From NCBI RefSeq assembly GCF_019263595.1, contig NZ_JADQDD010000015.1, forward strand, positions 1 to 43,373: 43,373 nucleotides of DNA. Reading direction: 5' to 3'. This DNA comes from Pseudonocardia sp. KRD291 (GTDB taxonomy: Bacteria > Actinomycetota > Actinomycetes > Mycobacteriales > Pseudonocardiaceae). Positions 1 to 7,543 of this stretch are shown piece by piece. Below the pieces are notes generated by a model, which searched no databases, was not told the origin of the DNA, and saw nothing but the letters and a program-made list of their open reading frames with translations. The position numbers and the translations under genes were made by a program. How positions within the stretch are numbered: the stretch's first letter is position 1; each line of letters begins with the position of its first letter.

Positions 1-801
1 GCCACGGTCGTGGCAGTGTGCCGCAACCCCGACCGCGGCCGGCAGCTGCGCGAGGAGGTCGCCGCGCTGGTCGGCGCGGACCGGGTCGAGATCGTCACCG
101 GTGACCTGGAGCGCCAGAGCGACGTCCGCCATGTCGCCGCGCAGGTCCTGACGCGACACCAGCAGCTGCATGTCCTGGTCAACAACGCCGGAGCGCACTT
201 CCCCGACCAGCGACCCGGACCCGACGGCATCGAGCGCCACATGGCGGTCAACCACCTGGCCGGGTTCCTGCTGACCGAACTGCTGCTGCCCGCGTTGCGC
301 GCCGGCGCGCCGGCGCGGATCGTCAACGTCGTCTCCGACGCGCTCAACGACACCCGCACGGTCAAGATCACTCCACGGCCTCGGCCGGCCACGATCACAC
401 CCGAACAGCTGGGCGAGGTCGACGACGCCACCCCGATGCAGGTCTACGGCCGCTCCAAGCTGGCCTCCCTGATGTGCGGCTACCTACTCGCCGACGAGCT
501 CGCCGGCAGCGGCGTCACCGTGACCGCGGTCCACCCCGGACACGTCGACACCGGGATCGTCAACGCGTTCTCCACCCCGCTGACCAGACGTCTGATGCCG
601 GCCGTCCGTCGATTCCTGCTCACCCCCGAACAGGGCGCCGAACCGGCGATCCGACTGGCCACCGACCCCGCGCTGGAAGGGGAGACCGGTACCTACCACC
701 ATCGCCACAGACTGCACGCGACCACGCACGTGTCCTACGAGCGAGCACTCCAGCAGCAGATCCGAGCGGCCAGCCTGCGGCTCGCGCGGGTTGTGGTGTG
801 A
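1..801 (+). CDS. Short-chain dehydrogenase/reductase, 5' end cut by window
   Basis: The reading frame is open from base 1 and ends with TGA at 799-801, so the N-terminus, including the Gly-rich NAD(P)-binding motif, lies outside the window. The visible part has the SDR hallmarks: NNAG after the fourth beta strand, a Ser in NVVSD, and the catalytic YGRSK (YxxxK), followed by the HPGHVDTG segment typical of the retinol dehydrogenase-like branch. It should be a soluble NAD(P)-dependent oxidoreductase; the substrate cannot be read from sequence. GTG at 10 is unlikely to be the true start because conserved sequence continues upstream of it. Confidence 0.9.
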   Translation, partial: ATVVAVCRNPDRGRQLREEVAALVGADRVEIVTGDLERQSDVRHVAAQVLTRHQQLHVLVNNAGAHFPDQRPGPDGIERHMAVNHLAGFLLTELLLPALRAGAPARIVNVVSDALNDTRTVKITPRPRPATITPEQLGEVDDATPMQVYGRSKLASLMCGYLLADELAGSGVTVTAVHPGHVDTGIVNAFSTPLTRRLMPAVRRFLLTPEQGAEPAIRLATDPALEGETGTYHHRHRLHATTHVSYERALQQQIRAASLRLARVVV

Positions 802-814
802 ATGCACCAGGCAG

Positions 815-931
815 GTCCATGCGGCTTACCAGCTGATCCGGGACGCGTTTCTGTTCACCGACCGGCGACTCATCCTTGTCGATAGGCAGGGGATAACGGG
901 ACGAAAGGTTGAATATCGGTACAGGCACTGA
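815..931 (+). pseudogene. Fragment of a bacterial PH-domain protein
   Basis: This frame reads AYQLIRDAFLFTDRRLILVD and continues with QGITGRKVEY before a stop. It matches, from memory, the core of the small bacterial pleckstrin-homology (YvbH-like) family, where the sequence normally continues with HSIPY. No start codon or N-terminus is present, and the frame breaks just after KVEY, so both ends are lost. It directly follows the SDR gene in a zone of several relics. The assignment rests on recognising the motif, not on an alignment. Confidence 0.55.
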
Positions 932-1003
932 TGAGCACTTACGTGGCCCGCTGACAGGGACGCGGCAAGCGCCTGAACGCGTCGACTGCTCGCGCGATCG
1001 CCT

Positions 1004-1157
1004 CTACTCGGCCGACTTCGGATGGCCGGGACCGGCCGCCACGGGCCAACCGGCACAGCTCCTCCCACGCCTTCGCCGCCTCCGAAGTCGCGAACCGCGC
1101 TTCCCAGCCGTGGGGAGGCGCCGGCGGAGCAACCCGATCGCCACGCTTGGCCGGCAA
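1004..1157 (-). pseudogene. Internally deleted toxin-like gene of a toxin-antitoxin pair
   Basis: Reading from about 1157 on the minus strand gives PAKRGDRVAPPAPPHGW and TSEAAKAWEELC. This resembles the start of an actinobacterial toxin-like protein usually found after a Phd-like antitoxin. In another frame the same DNA ends with GPGHPKSAE and a stop at 1004-1006, which resembles the C-terminus of that family. The middle is missing and the two ends are out of frame, so an internal deletion with frameshift is the simplest reading. It lies 3 bp after the antitoxin relic, the order expected for such a pair. Family assignment is from memory. Confidence 0.45.
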
Positions 1158-1160
1158 GTC

Positions 1161-1423
1161 TCAAACCCCTTCCGGCGCCGGCACGAGTCCGTGGTCGTCA
1201 TCAAGGGGACGGTTGAGCTCGTCGACTAGAGCAGGATCGGCGTGGATCGCCGCGGTCGCCCTCCACTCGACGACGACCTTCGCAAGGACGGACCAGCGAC
1301 CCAACTCGGCCGATGGCCCCCACCGCACGAACGAAGTCGATGGCGAACGTCTCCCTTGTCGGCCAGCGCAGCCACACCCTTGGGGTCTCGCTGCAACTCG
1401 CTCCACTGCACCTCGGTCGTCAC
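1161..1423 (-). pseudogene. Internally deleted Phd-like antitoxin gene
   Basis: From a GTG at 1423 the minus strand reads MTTEVQWSELQRDPKGVAAL then ADKGDVR, a typical start of a prevent-host-death-like antitoxin. After GDVR the similarity moves to another frame: SAELGRWSVLAKVVVEWR, then AAIHADPALVDEL and a stop at 1161-1163, which looks like the family's C-terminus. About half of the usual protein is absent between the two parts. The pattern (N- and C-termini kept, middle lost, frame changed) is the same as in the adjacent toxin relic. No functional product is expected. Confidence 0.5.
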
Positions 1424-1558
1424 AACATTTATGAACTTATTCAGAAGTCGGCGTAAGACGGGTGAACGAACCCCGCAGCGGGACCGCGTGCTCGCCGTCG
1501 GCGCGGGACGGTCATGCAGACATTCATCGCTGCTGCGGCAACACAGCGGTGAGCTGGG

Positions 1559-2218
1559 CTACTGGGCGCGGGCGATGACGCCGTTGAGGATTACCTGCAG
1601 TTTCCAGGCTGCGCGTTGCGCGGGATCGCCGGCGGTCAGTTGCGGGGTAAGGAGCCGAAGCGTCGGATACCGCTCTTCGGGCAGCCCGCTGTAGAGGGCA
1701 CTCACGGTGCTGGTTGCGGGATCGTCGTCACGCGCCCGGGAGGCGACGTCCTCGAGTGCCGCCGACGAGATGTACTGCCCGATGAGGTCGGCTGCCCAGG
1801 CGCAGGCCTGCTTCTCGATGCCGCCGGACAGGAGCAGCGACAAGATCTCTTCGACGATTCGCAGGGAGCCCGGCCCGGTGTCGAGGTGGGTCAGGCCGAA
1901 CGAGCCGAGGTCGGAGTGCTCCGCCAGGGCCGCCACCGTGCGTCGGACGAGGAGCTCGAGGCGCTCGCGCCAGTCGCCGTCGGCGTCGGTCGGCAGCTCG
2001 ACACCGGCCACCGCCTCATCGTGGGCGAGGGCGATGAGTTCGTCGCGGTCGGCGACATAGACGTAGAGAGCCCCTGGTGAAGTGTCGACCTCCTTCGCCA
2101 CTGCGCGCATGGTCACGCCTGCGACACCGTGTGCGTCGATGAGGCGGAGCGCGGCGCCGACGATCGACTCTCTACTCAACGCCGGCTTCGCGGGCCGTGT
2201 CCGCGGGCTGTCTCGCAC
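1559..2218 (-). CDS. TetR-family transcriptional repressor
   Basis: This 219-residue protein has an N-terminal TetR helix-turn-helix at about residues 15-62 (SRESIVGAALRLIDAHG, then VTMRAVAKEVDTSPGALYVY) and an all-helical C-terminal ligand-binding domain of the TetR_C_1 type. It is transcribed divergently from an efflux transporter 94 bp away, and a palindrome lies between them. By analogy with TetR/TetA-like pairs it probably represses the transporter and is released by the transported compound (inference). The start is GTG at 2216-2218. Length fits the family. Confidence 0.9.
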   Translation of the reverse strand: MRDSPRTRPAKPALSRESIVGAALRLIDAHGVAGVTMRAVAKEVDTSPGALYVYVADRDELIALAHDEAVAGVELPTDADGDWRERLELLVRRTVAALAEHSDLGSFGLTHLDTGPGSLRIVEEILSLLLSGGIEKQACAWAADLIGQYISSAALEDVASRARDDDPATSTVSALYSGLPEERYPTLRLLTPQLTAGDPAQRAAWKLQVILNGVIARAQ

Positions 2219-2276
2219 CCCAGCACCCTATATCTGCCGGCTCACATCGTTTGCCGCGGACGTTGTCCGCGACGTA

Positions 2277-2297
2277 CGTTGTTCGTAACGAACAGCG
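2277..2297. promoter_or_regulatory. Palindromic operator between tetR-type gene and transporter
   Basis: TGTTCGTAACGAACA at 2280-2294 is a perfect palindrome around a central base. The match extends to 21 bp with one mismatched pair. It ends about 15 bp before the transporter ATG and lies in the divergent intergenic region, the expected site for autoregulation and efflux-pump repression by the TetR protein. Binding is inferred. Confidence 0.65.
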
Positions 2298-2312
2298 TTC
2301 AATGGAGTCCAT

Positions 2313-3719
2313 ATGAGTCTCAGCCACAGCATCCGCACCACGACGCCGTCCCGGCGTCGGTGGCTCGTTCTCGTGATCGTTTTGACGGTGACGTCGATGG
2401 ATCTGCTGGACTCGACGGTGATGAACGTGGCGGCCCCGTCCGTCCGTGCCGAGTTGGGCGGCTCGGAGACCAGCTTGCAGTGGTACTCCGCGGCGTACAC
2501 GCTCGTGTTCGGGTCGCTGCTCATCGTCGCCGGGCGGTGGGGTGACCGCTGGGGACGGCGGCTGCTGCTACTCGTCGGCGTGCTCGGGTTCACGGCCGCT
2601 TCGGTGCTGTGCGCGGCTGCCACGGGCCCGGAGCTGCTCATCGCCGCACGCACGGTTCAGGGCGGATTCGGGGCGTTGATGATCCCGCAGGGCTTCGGCA
2701 TCCTCACTGCCGTTTTCGCCCCGGAGGCGCGCGGCCGGGTCTTCGCGATGTTCGGTCCGGTGATGAGCCTGGCCGGCATCGGCGGTCCACTCATCGCCGG
2801 TGGGCTGATCGCGCTCGACCTCGGCGGGCTCGGCTGGCGGACGATCTTCCTGATCAACGTGCCGCTCGGGCTCCTCGCCGCCGTCGGTGTTCTGCTCTGG
2901 GTGCCGGCCGACCGAGGTGACCCTGCCGCCCGGTTCGACCTGCTCGGCACCGTGCTGGTGGTCACCGCGTCGGCTCTGCTGGTCTTCCCGCTCGTCCAGG
3001 GGCGCGAGTCGGGCTGGCCGTGGTGGACCTTCGTGTTACTCACCGGCGGCGTCGCCCTGTTCGCCGTGCTCGCGCGGCGGCAGCGCACGAGCCCCTCGCC
3101 GGTACTGGTCCCGAGCTTGTTGGCCAAGCGATCGTTCGTCGCGGGCCTGCTGGTGGCCGTGGTCTTCTTCACCGGTGTGGGTGGCCTGGTGCTGGTGCTC
3201 TCCGTGCACTTCCAGATCGGCCTGGGCCTGACCGCCCTTTCCACGGCCGTGCGGCTGTCCCCGATCGCCATCGGCATCCTGCTCAGCTCGTTGGCCGTGT
3301 CGCGCCTGCAGAAGGCCTGGGGCCTACGCGCCGGGCTGTACGGCGGGTTCGCCGTCGAGGTCATCGGCTTGGGTGCCTTGGGTGTCGCATCAAGCTCGGC
3401 CGCACCGTATTGGATCTCTGCGGCCGCACTCCTGCTCATCGGGCTGGGCCTGGGAGTGCTCTTCGGGCCGCTGGTCCAGCTCGTTCTGACCACTGCGAAT
3501 CCCCACGAGGTCGGGAGCGCCTCCGGGGGCCTCAACGCCGTGCAACAGCTGTGTACCGCCGCCGGTGTGGCCGCCGCGGGCACCCTCTACTTCGCCGTCA
3601 AGGGTCTCGGTGGCCTCCTCGCCGGGCTGGCGTTCGCCGGCCTTGCCTGCCTCGCTGCAGCCGCCCTCGTCCCACTCATCCCGTCGGTCTCGGCCGACAC
3701 GAACGGAGCATCATCGTGA
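2313..3719 (+). CDS. MFS drug efflux transporter, DHA2 (EmrB/QacA) type
   Basis: The 468-residue protein has the DHA2 signature in its first helix (MDLLDSTVMNVAAPSVRAEL) and the motif A-like loop GRWGDRWGRR after helix 2. About 14 hydrophobic segments run to the C-terminus, giving the usual length for proton-driven multidrug exporters of the EmrB/QacA family in the cytoplasmic membrane. A GGAG at 2304-2307 precedes the ATG at 2313. The stop overlaps the GTG start of the next gene (GTGA), so the two are translationally coupled. The divergent TetR repressor and palindrome suggest induction by its substrate, which cannot be named from sequence. Confidence 0.92.
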   Translation: MSLSHSIRTTTPSRRRWLVLVIVLTVTSMDLLDSTVMNVAAPSVRAELGGSETSLQWYSAAYTLVFGSLLIVAGRWGDRWGRRLLLLVGVLGFTAASVLCAAATGPELLIAARTVQGGFGALMIPQGFGILTAVFAPEARGRVFAMFGPVMSLAGIGGPLIAGGLIALDLGGLGWRTIFLINVPLGLLAAVGVLLWVPADRGDPAARFDLLGTVLVVTASALLVFPLVQGRESGWPWWTFVLLTGGVALFAVLARRQRTSPSPVLVPSLLAKRSFVAGLLVAVVFFTGVGGLVLVLSVHFQIGLGLTALSTAVRLSPIAIGILLSSLAVSRLQKAWGLRAGLYGGFAVEVIGLGALGVASSSAAPYWISAAALLLIGLGLGVLFGPLVQLVLTTANPHEVGSASGGLNAVQQLCTAAGVAAAGTLYFAVKGLGGLLAGLAFAGLACLAAAALVPLIPSVSADTNGASS

Positions 3720-4366
3720 CCAGCATCGTCGTCTTCGGCCCCAACGGAGCCACCGGCCGCGTGATCGTGGAAGAAGCCCTCCGCGCCGGACACTCCGTCA
3801 CCGCCGCGGTCCGTCGACCGGAGCTGTTCATGAAAGACGAGCCGGATGACGTGGCGCGGCCACAGATCGCGAGGGCAGACGTCCGCGATCTCGAGTCGGT
3901 CCGGTCGGCGATCGCCGGGCACGACGCCGTCGTCTCCGCGATCGGCCCTGCTGGCGCACGCGCCAAGGGCCTCTACTCCGCTGCCGCCCACAACCTGGTC
4001 ACCGCGATGTCCGACCACGGCCCCCGACGACTGGTCGTCCTCTCCTCCGCGGGCGCGCGGCGTGACGACCCGCACCACGCGCTCGTCTACCGGATACTTG
4101 CCCGCACGGTCATGAACGAGCTCTACAGCGACATGCGCGCGATGGAAGACATCCTGCGCACCAGCACGCTCGACTGGACCGTCGTCCGTCCAGGGCAGAT
4201 CGTCGACGAACCGGCCGGTGCCTACGAAGTGCTCGACGGGCTCACCCCCAAAGGGAACCCGAGCATCCCACGATCTGACCTCGCTCGATTCGTCGTCAGT
4301 CAGGTCGACAACGCTGAGTGGTCGCACAAGTACCCCACCCTCACCCGCGGGTCGAACCGAGGGTGA
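3716..4366 (+). CDS. NAD(P)H-binding atypical SDR (NmrA/BLVRB-like)
   Basis: Translation from the GTG at 3716 gives 216 residues beginning with a Rossmann fold: MTSIVVFGPNGATGRVIVEE, where GPNGATG is the GxxGxxG dinucleotide motif of atypical SDRs. DVRDLESVRSAIAGHDAVVS and RRLVVLSSAG are typical of the NAD(P)H-binding NmrA/flavin-reductase-like family, which often lacks the classical YxxxK. The start overlaps the transporter stop by 4 bp, so it belongs to the TetR-controlled efflux operon and may modify or sense redox state of the exported compound (inference). Length is normal for the family. Confidence 0.88.
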   Translation: MTSIVVFGPNGATGRVIVEEALRAGHSVTAAVRRPELFMKDEPDDVARPQIARADVRDLESVRSAIAGHDAVVSAIGPAGARAKGLYSAAAHNLVTAMSDHGPRRLVVLSSAGARRDDPHHALVYRILARTVMNELYSDMRAMEDILRTSTLDWTVVRPGQIVDEPAGAYEVLDGLTPKGNPSIPRSDLARFVVSQVDNAEWSHKYPTLTRGSNRG

Positions 4367-4651
4367 CTGACGAGCAGGACGTAGGAAAGGTGTGCCTGCC
4401 CGAGCGAACCGCGCCGGGCAACGGCTGCATCGGCGGTCCGTCCACAGCGTGACGGCACCCGGGTCCGAGACGCGGTGGACCGGCATGGCTCCTGTTGTCC
4501 CGCGCGGCATCGGCCGCCTGCAGAACCTGCCGACTCCCAGCGAAGTGTTCAACCGGGATGATCCCGACGTTGCTCGCCGCCGTCACCTCGGCCGTTCTGC
4601 GTTCCCTGGCAGCCACTCGGCTCGACCGCTGGAATCTCGGGGCCCCTGCGA
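4367..4651. other. Intergenic stretch, no supported gene
   Basis: No frame here has both a plausible start and recognisable content. Open frames exist on both strands but look like composition effects. On its right side the sequence leads into the copy of the element's integrase-side arm. If an older element ended here its integrase should lie on the minus strand, but I found no integrase similarity. Confidence 0.5.
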
Positions 4652-4720
4652 TGGGTTTCCGTTGGATACAATCACCGTAAGGGGCCCTGAGCGGTGATCA
4701 CAAGGCTCTGAGCTGCAGAC
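4652..4720. repeat. Diverged second copy of the integrase-side element arm
   Basis: These 69 bp match 32796-32864, directly upstream of the integrase, in the same orientation with about 8 internal mismatches (roughly 86% identity). Shared blocks include TGGGTTTCCGTTGGATAC, ATCACCGTA, TGATCACAAG and CTGAGCTGCAG. The copy lies outside attL, where ordinary chromosome would be expected. It is therefore best read as the end of an earlier related element in the same tRNA site. Confidence 0.75.
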
Positions 4721-4759
4721 TGTGGGGCGGGTCGGGTTCGAACCGACGACCTGACGGGT
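4721..4759. repeat. attL, 39-bp direct repeat of the tRNA-Met 3' half
   Basis: This sequence is identical to 32866-32904, which covers the T arm, acceptor 3' strand and part of the anticodon arm of the tRNA-Met gene. Beyond it the two copies diverge (CCCGAG here, TATGAG in the tRNA), so the tRNA is incomplete here. It marks the far end of the element. Confidence 0.9.
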
Positions 4760-4835
4760 CCCGAGTCCGACCGGCTACGGGCTGCAGCGGTAGTCAGCAA
4801 TGGTCATCGGTGCTGCTCAGCGGCGGTATGGATGT

Positions 4836-4949
4836 TCAGCAGCGATCTATCGAGGCAAGCCAGAGCGGAACGTAAGCGTTGGCATTCTCGTTGGCGACGA
4901 TCTTGAACCGCACGTCCGGGAACTTGCCGAGTTGACCTTCTGAGTTCAA
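4836..4949 (-). pseudogene. Possible C-terminal fragment of an unknown protein
   Basis: On the minus strand a frame reads SEGQLGKFPDVRFKIVANEN and then ANAYVPLWLASIDRC before TGA at 4836-4838. Codon usage looks coding, but the only in-frame start is a TTG at 4949 without a ribosome binding site, giving 37 residues. It lies between attL and a terminator-like hairpin, so it is probably the tail of a gene truncated near the element end. I do not recognise the family. Confidence 0.25.
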
Positions 4950-4970
4950 GCGCGCCGCCTCCGGCAGCGC

Positions 4971-4991
4971 GGGGCCGGCCACGCCGGCCCC
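4971..4991 (-). terminator. Hairpin after the APH-type kinase gene
   Basis: GGGGCCGGC at 4971-4979 pairs perfectly with GCCGGCCCC at 4983-4991 around a 3-nt loop. It lies 24 bp past the stop of the kinase gene on the minus strand. There is no U-run, which is common for high-GC actinobacterial terminators. Confidence 0.6.
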
Positions 4992-5014
4992 ACTCCCCTG
5001 AGACACCGCTCAGA

Positions 5015-5863
5015 TCACCCGAGGCCATCCGACACCATCCAGCGCGCCACGCTAGCCACGCACTCGGCGAGAGCTGCACCGGTAACCCCGTCGAGAAGCG
5101 CCTTCACGATCTGCTCGATCGACAGCGTTCCGTACCAGGTCCGCGCCCGGGTGTACGTCGTCTCCTCGACCGCTCGCTTGATAGTCGACCAGCCGTGCCA
5201 GTGAGCCAAGCAGGCCGCGTCGATGGCCGGATCGGCGGGGCTTGCAAGATCCCAGTCCAGCACGCCCAGGAGCTGGCCGTCGACGGACCAATGCATATTC
5301 TCGCCGGTCAGGTCTCCGTGCACCAAGCGAGGCGGTTCCGGATCCAACGCCAGAACCTCGTGAACGCGTCGCCGGCCGGACGCGCGTAGCTCGGGTGGAA
5401 GGCGGGGAACCGCCTCGTTGAACATCAGCTCTTCCCAGCGTTCCCGGCCCGCGTAGGCGTGAGGAACATCGAGATGGTCCGCCAGTGGCGCCAGGTCGAC
5501 TCGCGAGAGTGCGTCGAGGACTTGGCGAAGCGCGGCGGGATCACCTGCGTCGGGCGGGAGGTACGAGCCCGGGATCCACGAGACCGCCACAGCCGTCCAT
5601 CCAGGTTCCGAGACGACCGGGGTTAGCGGAACCGGTGTGGAGAACGGCAGCCCAACGGTCTGTAGATCGGTGAGCAATGCCGTCCGGCGCGGCAGCGACT
5701 CAACCGCCGGCTTGCTTCGGGCGATCCTCACTGCTGCCCGGCCGGGCAGGAGAACGACGTCATGTGAGCCACTCGGGATCACCTTGGCGTCAGCCACGCT
5801 CATACCGGGCAGCAACGTTCGCGCGATACCGATCTCGCGATCACTCGGACGGCGCGGCACCAC
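5015..5863 (-). CDS. Aminoglycoside phosphotransferase-family kinase
   Basis: This 282-residue protein has the APH/choline-kinase fold signature: LVHGDLTGENM at residues 180-190 with catalytic Asp184, and VLDWDLASPADPAIDAA at 201-217, the DFG-like metal-binding region. The N-terminal lobe (SGSHDVVLLPGRAAVRIARS) fits the ATP-binding part. Such enzymes phosphorylate aminoglycosides, macrolides or small metabolites; the substrate cannot be chosen here. It lies in the cargo part of the element beside a GNAT acetyltransferase, so resistance is plausible but unproven. GTG at 5863 or the adjacent GTG at 5860 could be the start. Confidence 0.85.
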   Translation of the reverse strand: MVPRRPSDREIGIARTLLPGMSVADAKVIPSGSHDVVLLPGRAAVRIARSKPAVESLPRRTALLTDLQTVGLPFSTPVPLTPVVSEPGWTAVAVSWIPGSYLPPDAGDPAALRQVLDALSRVDLAPLADHLDVPHAYAGRERWEELMFNEAVPRLPPELRASGRRRVHEVLALDPEPPRLVHGDLTGENMHWSVDGQLLGVLDWDLASPADPAIDAACLAHWHGWSTIKRAVEETTYTRARTWYGTLSIEQIVKALLDGVTGAALAECVASVARWMVSDGLG

Positions 5864-6035
5864 AGTCCGTAAGGCTAACGAAGCGGGCTCCGCCCGGACC
5901 CGGCACCGCTGCGGAGATCACGGAGTGCGGGTCGGCGGCGATCACCTCGGGCCGGGCCGTGGCAGGGATCGCAAGACGGTGCCGCGACTCGGGCGCCCAC
6001 GGGAGACACGGAAGGTACCGACGCCAAGCGCTCCC
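5841..6035 (-). pseudogene. Possible 3' remnant of an unknown gene upstream of the kinase
   Basis: Between the GNAT stop and the kinase start the minus strand has an open frame with coding-like third positions. It reads RRYLPCLPWAPESRHRLAIP, ATARPEVIAADPHSVISAAV and PGPGGARFVSLTD, ending at TGA 5841-5843, which overlaps the kinase start. There is no plausible start, so it looks like the end of a gene that lost its 5' part. Chance openness in GC-rich DNA cannot be excluded, and I do not recognise the family. Confidence 0.25.
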
Positions 6036-6036
6036 G

Positions 6037-6549
6037 TTAGAGCGTCGTCGCGTAGACCGACACTGATTGCCCCGAGCGGGCGGTGGCTTGTCGTTCGTAG
6101 CCGAGGCCGATCTTCTCTGCGACGTGCTGTGAGGGCGTGTTGTGAGGGTGGGTGATCGCGATCAAACGACGGGTGCCGAGCTGGTCTCGCGCGTGGTCTC
6201 GACAGGCTGTCGCCGCTTCCGTGGCATAGCCGTGCCCCTGCAGATCAGCTCGGACGTGGTACCCGACCTCCACGTCTGTCTCACCGTCGATCGTCTGCGG
6301 AGTGAGGCCGCAATCACCGACGAACTCGCCCGTCGAGCGGAGGGTCACGCGCCAGAGCCCGAATCCTTCCTGCCGGTAGAGACGCTGGTTCCACTCGATC
6401 CAGGCCCGGGCCTCATCTCGATCCCTCGGCCGTGGGTAGTGCTTCATCACCTCGGGATCACCCAGGAGCCCGGCCATGTCATCGAGATCGTCCAGAGCCA
6501 TCTCGGCGAAAGCGAGCCGCGTCGTCGGTACCGGTACTTGAAGTCGCAT
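6037..6549 (-). CDS. GNAT-family N-acetyltransferase (RimJ/RimL-like)
   Basis: The 170-residue protein starts MRLQVPVPTTRLAFAEMALD, the typical RimJ/RimL-like opening, and carries FVGDCGLTPQ and VEVGYHVRADLQGHGYATEA, where LQGHGYATEA is the acetyl-CoA pyrophosphate-binding loop (Q/RxxGxG/A). The C-terminus has HPHNTPSQHVAEKIGLGYER, the usual end of the fold. It should transfer acetyl from acetyl-CoA to a protein N-terminus or small molecule. It lies just upstream of the APH-type kinase on the same strand in the element's cargo. The specific substrate is unknown. Confidence 0.9.
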   Translation of the reverse strand: MRLQVPVPTTRLAFAEMALDDLDDMAGLLGDPEVMKHYPRPRDRDEARAWIEWNQRLYRQEGFGLWRVTLRSTGEFVGDCGLTPQTIDGETDVEVGYHVRADLQGHGYATEAATACRDHARDQLGTRRLIAITHPHNTPSQHVAEKIGLGYERQATARSGQSVSVYATTL

Positions 6550-6636
6550 GGCGCCCGAAGCCTCCCCTTATGAAACGCGGCACCGGCCAGCAGTGCGCAC
6601 GCCACGCTCGAATATGTTTCGGCGGACGGTCACGGA

Positions 6637-6900
6637 CTATATCCGGGCGAAGACCAGGAGCCCAAGATCATCCCGTTGGCCGTCTCCGGGCCGTGGGACG
6701 TTCGGAAACCCTGAGAACCCCGGGGAACTCACGAGAGCATCAAGCCTGGTCAGGACAGGTTCCCCGCTCCCCGGGGCGTAGTGCCGGGGTGCGAGGCGGA
6801 CGAGTCGGTCTGTAAGGCGGATATTGACACAATCTTGAAGCGTGCGGGCTGAAACGAGTAAGGCGGTCAGAACGAAAGGGACAGGGAGAGTGGACATCAT
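6637..6900 (-). CDS. Small protein of unknown function coupled to DUF6176 gene
   Basis: The ATG at 6898-6900 overlaps the stop of the upstream DUF6176 gene as ATGA, the main reason for accepting it. The 87-residue product begins MMSTLPVPFVLTALLVSART and continues LQDCVNIRLTDRLVRLAPRH; a moderately hydrophobic N-terminus could be a short membrane segment. I do not recognise a family. Translational coupling suggests it is made together with its neighbour, if it is expressed at all. Confidence 0.4.
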   Translation of the reverse strand: MMSTLPVPFVLTALLVSARTLQDCVNIRLTDRLVRLAPRHYAPGSGEPVLTRLDALVSSPGFSGFPNVPRPGDGQRDDLGLLVFARI

Positions 6901-7325
6901 CCCTTCGACGGCGGCGCACTCGTTGTCGAGCCTGGCGCCTGACGGAGCGCCCACGCAAGAAGGGCCCGTTTGACCGGCTCGGGTAGGAGCAGGAACTGCG
7001 GCTCGGCGTCCGCCCAACCGGGTTCCTTGCAGAGAGTGGCCTGGTCCTGAAGGTCGCGGTCGAGCGGGTTGGTCAGGTCGAGTCCTGATCCATCCTCGCC
7101 GTAGATCGACATCCAGTAGATGTACTCCGGCCCCTCCTCTCGGAAGCGGAAGGCGCATTCGACGGCCATCCGTTCGCGGTCCAGCGACTCGATGCATTCG
7201 TCGTAGCGTTCGTTGATCATTGCCATCCAGCGGTCGGCTTCCCGTTCCTTGCCCGGCAGGATCTTGCTGCGGGATAGCTCGACGACCAGGCCCTCCGGGA
7301 TACTTCTGGGACGCTCGGTGCTCAT
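6897..7325 (-). CDS. DUF6176-like protein
   Basis: The 142-residue protein reads VVELSRSKILPGKEREADRW, MAMINERYDECIESLDRERM and EEGPEYIYWMSIYGEDGSGL. This matches, from memory, the small conserved family DUF6176, an alpha/beta-barrel-like fold resembling antibiotic-biosynthesis monooxygenase-type domains. ATG at 7325 is preferred over a start at 7367 because the conserved part begins close to it. The gene's stop overlaps the start of the next small gene. No catalytic residues are known to me, so the role is open. Confidence 0.7.
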   Translation of the reverse strand: MSTERPRSIPEGLVVELSRSKILPGKEREADRWMAMINERYDECIESLDRERMAVECAFRFREEGPEYIYWMSIYGEDGSGLDLTNPLDRDLQDQATLCKEPGWADAEPQFLLLPEPVKRALLAWALRQAPGSTTSAPPSKG

Positions 7326-7543
7326 TGCCGCAGGCTGGCACACCCGACGACCCAGTTTCGAACGCATCCACCTCGGCCGACCGCCGTGCCCCGGGGCAGC
7401 GCACGGACTATGCGCGGACGGAGCCGGGTGGCCTATCGCTCCACTGCAGGTCAGAGCGCATATGGCCGCTCACTGTCAATCCGCTGCTTCACTATGTTGC
7501 GGAGTCTTTGTACGACGACGCCCTACCGTGCCACGCTGATGAG

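Noticed and set aside
4804..5079. 91-codon minus-strand open frame near attL
   Set aside because: It crosses the kinase gene's end and a terminator hairpin, and has Trp/Arg-rich shadow composition; another frame at 4836-4949 looks more like real coding sequence.
7220..7543. N-terminal extension of the MFS transporter to 7220
   Set aside because: The extension has no hydrophobic or conserved content and overlaps the DUF6176 gene on the other strand; GTG at 7544 fits the family start.
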